Made by a program: the position numbers and the translations under genes. A DNA stretch of 64,000 bases from Catalinimonas alkaloidigena (lineage in GTDB: Bacteria; Bacteroidota; Bacteroidia; Cytophagales; Flexibacteraceae). This document shows, one piece after another, positions 23,018-29,340 of this stretch. The notes below the pieces were generated by a model. It had not been told where the DNA came from, did no database searches, and worked only from the letters and a program-made list of their open reading frames with translations. The DNA is taken from assembly GCF_900100765.1 (NCBI RefSeq), contig NZ_FNFO01000002.1, positions 620,001 to 684,000 of the forward strand, read 5' to 3'. Every line of letters starts with the position of its first letter. Within the stretch, counting starts at the first letter, position 1.

Positions 23018-23085
23018 AAACTTTAGTTATAGCAATAATAAACTTCAGTTAAGAAATTTCCAAACTCTGGTTTTAACTGGAGTTT
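23018..23085. promoter_or_regulatory. Operator array of the prophage immunity region
   Basis: Four copies of a 13-base site with consensus AAACTYYAGTTAA in the 111-base gap between the divergent regulators: AAACTTTAGTTAT (23018-23030), AAACTTCAGTTAA (23040-23052), AAACTCTGGTTTT (23062-23074) and, inverted, AAACTCCAGTTAA (23073-23085). The first three start exactly 22 bases apart, two helical turns, so bound dimers would lie on one face. The last two overlap by two bases and form an inverted pair. Confidence 0.7.
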
Positions 23086-23099
23086 AAAATATTGTATAA

Positions 23100-23504
23100 A
23101 TGCCTGATTTTCAAAGCGAAAAGTTTTCAGATTTAGTTACTGAAATAATGAAACAGCGCCGTGTGTCAGAAGGAAAACTCGCTTCTGATGCTGGGATGAC
23201 TAGCGTGGGCTTCAAGAAAATGCTGAAAAATGGGACTGTTCGTGTCTCCACACTTTTCAAGATCTCTGATTCATTAAATGTGCCTATCGAGACTCTTCTA
23301 GGTAACCAATCAGGCTATTACCAGCATGCTGATCGCGGTGGTGTCAACTTGGCGAATTCCACGAGCCGGGATGTGACGACCATCAGTGGGGAAGAGGCTA
23401 TCCGCAATGCTAACGAGCTAGACGTGTGTCGGGAGCGGGTCAAAGGGCTGGAGCGGGAGGTAGCATTGCTGAAGGAGTTGAACGAAGTATTGAAGAAACG
23501 GTGA
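23100..23504 (+). CDS. Prophage repressor-type XRE regulator with coiled-coil tail
   Basis: 134 residues. N-terminal helix-turn-helix (about residues 22-62, SEGKLASDAGMTSVGFKKMLKNGTVRVSTLFKI), a linker ending GGVNLANSTSRDV, and a C-terminal coiled coil (ELDVCRERVKGLEREVALLKELNEVLKKR) for dimerisation. There is no LexA-type peptidase domain, so induction would not follow RecA cleavage directly. It faces away from the Cro-like gene across the operator array and is the first gene of the rightward cluster. The second regulator at 25744 shares the same linker and tail design. Confidence 0.75.
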   Translation: MPDFQSEKFSDLVTEIMKQRRVSEGKLASDAGMTSVGFKKMLKNGTVRVSTLFKISDSLNVPIETLLGNQSGYYQHADRGGVNLANSTSRDVTTISGEEAIRNANELDVCRERVKGLEREVALLKELNEVLKKR

Positions 23505-23524
23505 GTGAGGAGGCCATGTGACCT

Positions 23525-23944
23525 ATGCTATTCCTGGAAATGAAGGCAGAAATCGAGCAGAACCGCAAGGCGCTGTTCGGCGAAGATCGGGATGCTTACC
23601 AGGCGGTGGGGCCCTTTGTCGTCTCGCCCGGAAATCGCCCTCTCATCTGGGGAGACCTCGATGTAGAAGACTTTGAGATTCGACTTTACGCCGAAGAGGT
23701 GCGCTGGTATACCCTGCAGGGTCAGGCCTTAGCCGTGGCCTCGCCGGTCGATTTGGTAGGCTATTGCAATGACCTCTTTGTACTGGTAACCCACACGGGG
23801 CTAGCTCATGACCTACGCGCTGACCAGCTCGATGAGCTTGGCCGTATTCAGTATCGATTGATCGAAGCCAAAATGTGGGCAGGGCAGTTGTACCTGGCCG
23901 CTAAGCAAAAGATAGAGGCGGAGAAAGATTCTTTCACGCTTTGA
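23525..23944 (+). CDS. WGD/WAG-family protein, copy 1
   Basis: 139 residues (an ATG five codons later, 23540, also fits). First of five paralogues in the region: KAEIEQNR at the start, GPFVVSPGNRPLIWGD, VEDFEIRLY, EEVRWYTLQGQ, PVDLVGYCNDL and the end WAGQLYLAAKQKIEAEK. Fully soluble, mixed beta then helix; acidic. It starts 20 bases after the repressor stop, so it is very likely co-transcribed with it and expressed in the lysogen. I recognise no family and no catalytic motif. An exclusion, sensing or anti-repressor function is possible; see findings. Confidence 0.75.
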   Translation: MLFLEMKAEIEQNRKALFGEDRDAYQAVGPFVVSPGNRPLIWGDLDVEDFEIRLYAEEVRWYTLQGQALAVASPVDLVGYCNDLFVLVTHTGLAHDLRADQLDELGRIQYRLIEAKMWAGQLYLAAKQKIEAEKDSFTL

Positions 23945-23975
23945 TCTTGAAAGAAATTTAACCCGTGAGAATAGG

Positions 23976-24389
23976 ATGTCAGAAGCCGAAGCCGAAATTG
24001 AGAGAAACCGAGATACTGTCTTCGGCACAGAAGTTCATGGCTACTATGCCATTAAACCCTTTCAGGTCACACCCGAAAATCGGCATGCCATCTGGGGAGA
24101 CGCAGACCTGGAGGACTTTGAAATCCGGCTTTACCCAGAAGAGGTACGCTGGTACACACTTAGAGGGCAGGAATTCGCCCATGGTTCACCGGTCGATCTG
24201 GTAGATTACTGTAACGATCTGCTTGTGGTGGTGACACAGCGAATTCCTGCAAACAGCCTTAACACGATCCAAATTGCAGAGTTTATTCAAGTTCTCTACA
24301 GACTGGTCGAAACTAAGATGTGGGCAGGTCAATTGTACTTGGCGGCCAACCAAAAAATAGAGGCGGAGAAAGGTGTGAGTCCGCGTTAA
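23976..24389 (+). CDS. WGD/WAG-family protein, copy 2
   Basis: 137 residues, closest by eye to copy 1: IERNRDTVFGT, PFQVTPENRHAIWGD, LEDFEIRLYPEEVRWYTLRGQE, SPVDLVDYCNDLL and WAGQLYLAANQKIEAEKG. It keeps every motif conserved in the five copies. It lies 31 bases after copy 1 and 25 bases before the winged-helix membrane protein. Shared ends (EAKMWAGQLYLAA / ETKMWAGQLYLAA) show that copies 1 and 2 arose by duplication. Function unknown. Confidence 0.75.
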   Translation: MSEAEAEIERNRDTVFGTEVHGYYAIKPFQVTPENRHAIWGDADLEDFEIRLYPEEVRWYTLRGQEFAHGSPVDLVDYCNDLLVVVTQRIPANSLNTIQIAEFIQVLYRLVETKMWAGQLYLAANQKIEAEKGVSPR

Positions 24390-24414
24390 ACCCTTCTGAA
24401 GAGGGGAGGAAGAA

Positions 24415-24816
24415 ATGACCGATGAGGAAGTAATTGACCGGATTCTGTTCCGGTTGTATGAGGTGGATCCGGGGGCGTTATATGTAGCCGACTTCTGTAT
24501 GGATGATCTGCGGCTGGATTATCCCACCTGCCAGGGATACGTAAACCGCCTGGTGCACGAAGGGCTCGTCAGACCACTGGGCTCAGCCCAGTTTATGATT
24601 TTAACCCAAAAGGGGAAGGAGGTCGTCAAAGAAGGCTACCGCGTCTTCCGGCAAAAGGAAGAGACTCCTGCGCAGGTGGAAAAGATGCTGCGAGAACTGT
24701 CCGTCAGGCAATTGAAGGGGCATATCTTTCAACTGCGTTACTGGTGGGCGTTTGTACTGATTAATGCCCTCATGGCTTTGCTGATTGCCTGGAGTCTTTA
24801 CTTCCTGATGCGCTAA
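24415..24816 (+). CDS. Winged-helix protein with C-terminal membrane helix
   Basis: 133 residues. Residues about 1-75 form a winged-helix-like domain (MTDEEVIDRILFRLYEVDP; CQGYVNRLVHEGLVRPLGSAQFMILTQKGKEVVKEG). A charged helix follows (EETPAQVEKMLRELSVRQLKG), and the last 25 residues are a strong membrane helix (YWWAFVLINALMALLIAWSLYFLMR). A cytosolic wHTH tethered to the membrane is unusual for a transcription factor; it could be a signalling or pore-forming component working with the adjacent paralogues, in the place RexB holds in lambda. No known family recognised. Confidence 0.7.
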   Translation: MTDEEVIDRILFRLYEVDPGALYVADFCMDDLRLDYPTCQGYVNRLVHEGLVRPLGSAQFMILTQKGKEVVKEGYRVFRQKEETPAQVEKMLRELSVRQLKGHIFQLRYWWAFVLINALMALLIAWSLYFLMR

Positions 24817-24872
24817 TACAAAGTTTTGTAGTCCAAAGGTTGAACCACACAGCTTGTTGATGAGGGAGCCCT

Positions 24873-25280
24873 ATGTCGGACAGAGATCAAGCGAAAGCGG
24901 AAATTGAGATGAACCGGAGCATCATCTTCAATACGCAGCAAGGCTATTATACCGTTGGGCCCTTCCAGGTTTCTCCTGAAAATCGGAAAGCCGTCTGGGG
25001 GGATGCCAGCGCCGAAGATTTTGAAATCAGACTGTATCCCCACCTGATACGCTGGTTTACGCTAGAAAACCGGCAGTTTGCTACCTCACAACCGGCGCGT
25101 CTGGTGCGCTACTGCAACAGCCTCTCCACGCTGCTTTTGCATAATGGCCAAAATGATGCCCTGACTGATGAGCAGCTCAAAGAGCTTTATCAGGTGCATG
25201 CCAAATTACTCGAGGCGAAAATCTGGGCGGGCAAGCTGTACCTGGAGGCGTGGGAAGAAATCGAAAAAGACTCCGCTTAA
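24873..25280 (+). CDS. WGD/WAG-family protein, copy 3
   Basis: 135 residues, the most divergent copy: KAEIEMNRSIIFNTQQGYYTVGPFQVSPENRKAVWGD, AEDFEIRLYPHLIRWFTLENRQ, CNSLSTLLLHNGQ and WAGKLYLEAWEEIEK. The motif positions are unchanged, but the second half differs from copies 1 and 2 and is closer to 4 and 5 (LLEAKIWAGKLYLEA). It follows the membrane protein by 56 bases and precedes copy 4 by 20. Function unknown. Confidence 0.75.
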   Translation: MSDRDQAKAEIEMNRSIIFNTQQGYYTVGPFQVSPENRKAVWGDASAEDFEIRLYPHLIRWFTLENRQFATSQPARLVRYCNSLSTLLLHNGQNDALTDEQLKELYQVHAKLLEAKIWAGKLYLEAWEEIEKDSA

Positions 25281-25300
25281 ACCTTTTTGATACGTTTCGT

Positions 25301-25717
25301 ATGTCAGACCTAGGAGCGGACATTGCCCGGAATCGGGAGCTTATTTTTGGTAGCGGAAAACCGTATCTCGCGATAGGCCCGATTCTTTGTTCTGCGGCCA
25401 GTAAACTAGCCTTGTGGGGCGATCCTGCGGCAGAAGATTTTGAGATCCGGTTCTATCCGGAAGAAATCATCTGGTACTCGCTGGACGGGCAGGAACTGAC
25501 GCGTTCGGCTCCGGTACACCTGGTGCATTTTTGTGAGGATACGATTCAGCTCCTCACCCGCTACGCCATCACCGCCCGGGGCTTACCGACCGCTCAGTTT
25601 AAAGAACTTTACCAAATACAGCTTAAACTGCTGGAAGCTAAAGTGTGGGCCGGGAAACTCTACCCAGAGGCCCGCAAAGAAATTGAAGAGAATTTTAACA
25701 AGTTTAAACGAAAGTAA
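25301..25717 (+). CDS. WGD/WAG-family protein, copy 4
   Basis: 138 residues from ATG 25301-25303, chosen to match the start of copy 5 (both begin MSD..AD..RNR); the frame is open further up but overlaps copy 3. Motifs: LIFGSG, WGDPAAEDFEIRFYPEEIIWYSLDGQELTRS, CEDTIQLLTRYAI, LLEAKVWAGKLYPEARKEIEE. It is 72% identical to copy 5 at 27297 over the full length by my count, which points to a recent duplication. Two cysteines (GPILCSAA, HFCEDT) are shared with copy 5 only in part with the other copies. Function unknown. Confidence 0.75.
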   Translation: MSDLGADIARNRELIFGSGKPYLAIGPILCSAASKLALWGDPAAEDFEIRFYPEEIIWYSLDGQELTRSAPVHLVHFCEDTIQLLTRYAITARGLPTAQFKELYQIQLKLLEAKVWAGKLYPEARKEIEENFNKFKRK

Positions 25718-25743
25718 AGACGTCAAACCCATTACTTTTTGCC

Positions 25744-26149
25744 ATGGCTTACGACCTCCGGAACAACCTTCTACTCATACTACAGAAGCGTGGGATTACC
25801 ATCCGTGAATTGGCCGATCGAACCGGACTATCGAAAAAGCAAATCAGCAAAATCATTCGCCACGGCGACGGCAAACTCTCCAAGCTGGAGCTGATCGCGG
25901 CGGCGCTGGGTGTCACGCTTCATGAACTGATCGGGTCACCAGCTACCATTCATCAGGTAGCTCAGCAAGCGGGGGTGAACCTCGCGCATTCAAAAAATAG
26001 AGACATTGCAGCTAGGTATTACCCAGACCGACCTTTTGCGACTGCGGCATGAGATCAATGAGGAAATCAAGCGTTTGCAGATGCATCTACAACTATTGGA
26101 GGAGCAGGTGGAAGGATTAAATAATGAGCATTTTTTTCATCAAAACTAA
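25744..26149 (+). pseudogene. Second XRE regulator with apparent frameshift
   Basis: An XRE helix-turn-helix (RGITIRELADRTGLSKKQISKIIRHGDGKLSKLELIAAALGVTLHELIG, about residues 18-62) and the linker QQAGVNLAHSKNRDI read in one frame; that frame ends early at 26050-26052. Shifting by one base near 26014 continues with GITQTDLLRLRHEINEEIKRLQ and a coiled coil ending at TAA 26147-26149. The repressor at 23100 has the same order (HTH, GVNLAxSxxRD, coiled coil), so the shifted form is most likely the ancestral protein. It may be a dead gene, a sequencing error or programmed frameshifting. The unshifted 102-residue product would lack its dimerisation tail. Confidence 0.6.
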
Positions 26150-26156
26150 TGTTTGC

Positions 26157-26585
26157 ATGAGCGCTCTTAACAAACAGCAAATCCTGGACCTTTCCTGGTT
26201 GGAGATTGCAAACCATCCGGAGATCATTCACCTCACCGATGGCCTATTGTACCTTCTGGTGAAAGAGTCGAATGTGTACTTTATCATTTTGTGGTTTCCT
26301 AAACGCGATCAGTCGCTAGATATCCTCAAAACGGTTATGTCTAAGAGGCATCAAGCCGATGTAACACATATTGCGACGGATGTGCGGGAGTATATAAAAG
26401 ACACGCGGTACTTGTTGTTGAATGCTCCCCCGATGTCGGAAGCAACCGAGTCTTTAGCACAGGTCGGCGTAGTACTGGAACTCACGCTTTACGAGCATCA
26501 TGATCTTGAATTTAAAATCATCAGGACGGGGAGTGAATACGAAGCCCCCGGGGGGCAGAAATTGAACATCTTTTACCGCAGATAG
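26157..26585 (+). CDS. Protein of unknown function, 142 residues
   Basis: ATG 26157-26159 is preferred because it follows the frameshift-corrected end of the regulator; another ATG lies at 26124. Soluble, with an N-terminal alpha/beta part (NKQQILDLSWLEIANHPEIIHLTDGLLYLLVKESNVYFIILWF), a central helical stretch (DILKTVMSKRHQADVTHIATDVREYI) and a beta C-terminus (GVVLELTLYEHHDLEFKIIRTG). Last gene of the rightward accessory cluster before the tRNA fragment. It is not a WGD/WAG copy, and I recognise no family. Confidence 0.6.
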   Translation: MSALNKQQILDLSWLEIANHPEIIHLTDGLLYLLVKESNVYFIILWFPKRDQSLDILKTVMSKRHQADVTHIATDVREYIKDTRYLLLNAPPMSEATESLAQVGVVLELTLYEHHDLEFKIIRTGSEYEAPGGQKLNIFYRR

Positions 26586-26664
26586 TCAGACCTATTTCAG
26601 ACCTAATTAGTGTGAATGTTTGAAATTTGGCTGATTTGTTTGTTTTGGAGTCTGATGTAACTGC

Positions 26665-26706
26665 CTCATAATCAGGTGGTCGCTGGTTCGAGACCAGCAG
26701 GGCCCA
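26665..26706 (+). other. tRNA-Met (CAT) 3'-half fragment, probable attachment site
   Basis: From the anticodon loop CTCATAA (26665-26671) through the T arm GCTGG-TTCGAGA-CCAGC (26682-26698), acceptor strand AGGGCCC and discriminator A (26706), the sequence is a tRNA-Met 3' half. No 5' half (no AGCTCA D arm) precedes it, and the upper anticodon stem no longer pairs. Displaced 3' halves of this kind mark the far end of elements integrated into a tRNA gene. The intact gene would then lie outside this window. Confidence 0.6.
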
Positions 26707-26716
26707 CTTGATAACC

Positions 26717-26755
26717 AGGCAGTTACGTACTCTTATCGTAACTGCCTTTCTTTTT
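26717..26755 (+). terminator. Intrinsic terminator after the tRNA fragment
   Basis: Perfect 11-bp stem AGGCAGTTACG (26717-26727) / CGTAACTGCCT (26737-26747) with a nine-base loop, then TTCTTTTT. This is probably the terminator of the original tRNA transcript. The motif GTAACTGCCT also occurs just upstream at 26656-26665. Confidence 0.8.
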
Positions 26756-27296
26756 AATAAGCGATTCAAATCCATCTTTTCTTCAGGTCATGGTCTGGTT
26801 TAAAATCCCGCGATTATAAAGCAACAAGACAGTAAGCTGCCGCCGACTTGATTTTTGCTTCCTGAGATTACCTGACCTGCTTGGTGAGGGCAACAGGCCT
26901 GTGAGGCATTTTGCTATTTGTTGAATAAATTAGAGGTAAAGCACCCGCACGTAATTCGGAACCGAAAAAGCCCACGCTTGTGATGAAAGCCGCGGTAGAA
27001 CCGTTCCGTAGGGATAATGGCTCCCAAACGTTAAGGACGGATGCACCACCGGGTATGATGCTACCAATTGACTTCAGGCGGTCAGGAGGCTCTTGGAAGA
27101 GGATTAACCCGGACGACCGTCCTCCCATGCACTGGGTTCGTAACGCTGGCCAGGTTGATGCTTTGGGTTACCCACACTCGGCCTTGAGAAATTGTCCGCT
27201 TTTTTGCGGAAATTCCAACATTGGTCGACAAGCGGTAGTTAGAGGCATGGGAAACATGTCAGAGCGCATCTGCTTAACCTTATCGGAGAGTATCGT
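26756..27296. other. 540-base gap with nested helices but no credible gene
   Basis: No open frame here has protein-like composition. Two nested inverted repeats suggest RNA structure: AGGACGG (27034-27040) with CCGTCCT (27117-27123), enclosing CCGGGT (27049-27054) with ACCCGG (27107-27112). The text also resembles the stem-rich, non-coding part of a group II intron or another mobile RNA, but no conserved intron end was found and no reverse transcriptase is nearby. It could be an element remnant linked to the copy-5 insertion. Confidence 0.3.
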
Positions 27297-27713
27297 ATGT
27301 CAGACATAGAAGCGGACATTACTCGAAATCGAGACCTTATCTTTGGGAGTGGAGCTTTGTATCTGCCGGTAGGGCCTATCGTGTGCTCGGCGAGCTGCAA
27401 AAGCGCCGTCTGGGGCGACCCTACCGCAGAAGATTTCGAAATCAGGCTCTATCCTGAAGAGATTGTGTGGAGCTCGCTGGACGGACAAGAGCTGACGCGT
27501 TCGTCGCCGGTACACCTGGTGCACTACTGTGAGGACACCATGCAGTTGCTCACGCACCACGCCATCATTACCCGCGGCCTGCCCATTACCCAGCTGAAGG
27601 AGATTTATCAGATGCAACACAAAATGCTGGAAGCCAAGATGTGGGCGGGAAAGTTGTACCTGGAGGCCAGAAAAGAAATCGAAGAGCAACTCAACAAGCA
27701 CATCCTGAGGTAA
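27297..27713 (+). CDS. WGD/WAG-family protein, copy 5 (detached)
   Basis: 138 residues, nearly the same protein as copy 4: MSDIEADITRNRDLIFGSG, WGDPTAEDFEIRLYPEEIVWSSLDGQELTRSSPVHLVHYCED, MLEAKMWAGKLYLEARKEIEEQ. It lies beyond the tRNA fragment and a terminator, so it is outside the main cluster and must have its own promoter. Even the bases before the start (TATCGTATGTCAGACATAG here, TTTCGTATGTCAGACCTAG at copy 4) are alike. Function unknown. Confidence 0.75.
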   Translation: MSDIEADITRNRDLIFGSGALYLPVGPIVCSASCKSAVWGDPTAEDFEIRLYPEEIVWSSLDGQELTRSSPVHLVHYCEDTMQLLTHHAIITRGLPITQLKEIYQMQHKMLEAKMWAGKLYLEARKEIEEQLNKHILR

Positions 27714-28006
27714 ATAGCGAGTGCCGGGAGGCCTATGATGCTTTACGATCGCTCCGGTGAAGATGTCCGATACCTCACATCGGCTGGCCAGGAAAGCGTT
27801 GACGCACCTCGTTTTGGATCGCCTGCCGTGTAACCAACGGCTCAACTAAACCGCGTGTGTGGTTGCCAGGGCCACAGTTCCTATGTAGGCGCAATTGCCT
27901 CCAACTATTTTTTCATTTATCGACCTATCGCCGAACAATAAGCGGTTACTTCCGGTTAGAGGGATGGATTAATCCTACGTCTCTTATACTCGCTTAACAA
28001 TTAACA

Positions 28007-28294
28007 ATGTCCGGTTTCTCTTTTACTTCTTATCTGATTGAACTAGGGTTTAAGGAGGTTAGAGTAGACATCTATCGGCACTCGGAGTGGGATGTGACTG
28101 TGCAGTTTTTGGGGAGTAAAGTGCTGATTACCAACTACAAACCTGCCGATCTGCAGATGTGTTCTGTGGTGGACGCAAAACCGACTTCGGCCGATGCAGC
28201 CATGCATTTGCTGACGCGCGCCAAAGTGCAGTTCCCTCAACTGCCGCTGAAGCGGAATCCCCGTAAAAATTCGCTACTGCTTTCGCGGGTGTAG
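28007..28294 (+). CDS. Hypothetical protein, 95 residues
   Basis: Soluble, mostly beta (SYLIELGFKEVRVDIYRHSEWDVTVQFLGSKVLITNYKPADL), with a basic end (LPLKRNPRKNSLLL). Isolated plus-strand gene, 293 bases from copy 5 and convergent with the beta-lactamase-like gene. An AGG-rich stretch precedes no internal ATG, so the first ATG is kept. No family recognised; the level of confidence that it is a real gene is moderate. Confidence 0.5.
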   Translation: MSGFSFTSYLIELGFKEVRVDIYRHSEWDVTVQFLGSKVLITNYKPADLQMCSVVDAKPTSADAAMHLLTRAKVQFPQLPLKRNPRKNSLLLSRV

Positions 28295-28298
28295 GGCG

Positions 28299-29261
28299 TT
28301 ATTGCCACGCTTCATTGTGGGCGGGCGGTTGCCAGTGGGAGCGCGGCTCGAAGTACTGCCAGAGCAGACACGATACGTCCCGTAGCAGTACGTAGCCTTC
28401 GTTGTCTTGTTGCCAGCTTTGGTCTTGCTGATGGTTGGTGATGACGCAAAACACGTAGTCGCCGGAGGGCGCATTGACCAGCACCACCTCCGAACGCGAT
28501 TCGTCGACGGCGCCCTGTTTCGACGCGGCCTGCACGGTAGGCGGAATTTGCGAAAGTGCTTCGTGGTCCCAGTAAATGTGACACAGGTTGCGGTAGATGC
28601 GCTCGCTGGCCGCCGGGTTGATCACCCGCCCCTCCCGGATCATCACGAGCAGCTCTGCCATCTCGCGCGGCGTCGTCTGCCCCCAGCCGTAGTGTGTCCG
28701 GTTGGGTTCCCGCCCCGGCGTACGCGAATTGACACGCGTGTGACGAAAGCCGTGGTCGGCTAACCACTGGTTGATAACTGTGCCGGTCCCGGCCAGCGAT
28801 TGTGCCCACAGGCTGGCAGTGTTGTCGCTCGTGGTGATCATCAGCATCGCGACCTTGCTCAGTTCGATGACCGCACTGTCTTGAAACGAACCCAGAATGT
28901 CTTCTCCCGGATACAACAGCGAATCGCGGTACACCAACGGCGTGTGGTAGTCCAGTTCGCCCCGGTTGATTTTGTCGAATAGCGCGATGGTGATCGGAAT
29001 TTTGATCATGCTGGCCGTCGGGAAGAGCGAGTCGGCGTGAATCATGGCGGTGCGTCCCGTTTTCAGATGACGCACGTAAATCCCCACGTCCCCCCGAAAG
29101 CCTGCGACCAGTTGCTCCAGCTGGGCCTGAAGCTTTTTGTCGGGTTTTCCCTGGGCCTCATTCGGTTGGGCCGCATTCGGCTGGGCCCCACCTGGAAAAA
29201 TGGGGAAGAACAGGCAAAACGTGGCGGCACAGAAAGCGTAGCGCAGCAGCAGATCTTTCAT
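28299..29261 (-). CDS. Class A beta-lactamase-like serine hydrolase
   Basis: 320 residues from ATG 29259-29261, chosen because it starts a signal peptide (MKDLLLRYAFCAATFCLFFPIFPGGA). Acyl-serine motif TASMIK (Ser84, Lys87), SDN (145-147), an omega-loop-like REPNRTHYGWGQTTP and KQG in place of KTG. These identify the class A beta-lactamase/penicillin-binding fold, exported to the periplasm. The omega Glu-x-x-Leu-Asn is altered and KTG reads KQG, so it may act as a slow beta-lactamase or a peptidase-like protein. It is divergent from pgeF with 79 bases between. Confidence 0.8.
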   Translation of the reverse strand: MKDLLLRYAFCAATFCLFFPIFPGGAQPNAAQPNEAQGKPDKKLQAQLEQLVAGFRGDVGIYVRHLKTGRTAMIHADSLFPTASMIKIPITIALFDKINRGELDYHTPLVYRDSLLYPGEDILGSFQDSAVIELSKVAMLMITTSDNTASLWAQSLAGTGTVINQWLADHGFRHTRVNSRTPGREPNRTHYGWGQTTPREMAELLVMIREGRVINPAASERIYRNLCHIYWDHEALSQIPPTVQAASKQGAVDESRSEVVLVNAPSGDYVFCVITNHQQDQSWQQDNEGYVLLRDVSCLLWQYFEPRSHWQPPAHNEAWQ

Positions 29262-29340
29262 GAGAAGTAGGAATCGGGAGAAGTTGAGCGAACGCAGAAA
29301 ATTACCGTAAATTCGGCGGACCGGACGACGATCTTCCCGC

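Larger units (their letters stand above)
1291..26706. mobile_element. Prophage with linked accessory cluster; limits uncertain
   Basis: Block of mostly leftward, tightly overlapping genes typical of a tailed-phage genome: immunity region (22.7-23.5 kb), replication-like gene, HNH nuclease, protease-scaffold, capsid, terminase, portal and lysis genes. The right limit is proposed at a tRNA-Met 3'-half fragment (26665-26706). The left limit is only bracketed by the chromosomal-looking genes ending near 1.07-1.29 kb. No integrase, transposase or tape-measure gene is visible, and the largest phage protein is the 549-residue terminase. It may be a defective prophage, a phage with an unrecognised short tail, or a head-forming satellite. 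The phage identity is certain from terminase, portal and capsid; the exact ends are inference. Confidence 0.8.

Noticed and set aside
26521-26775. Minus-strand open frame containing LVSNQRPPDYE
   Set aside because: It is a translation of the tRNA-Met 3' fragment and its terminator; this string is a well-known false protein from tRNA sequences.
26980-27309. Plus-strand open frame of 109 codons before copy 5
   Set aside because: Composition is not protein-like, it overlaps the copy 5 start, and the DNA shows nested complementary segments.
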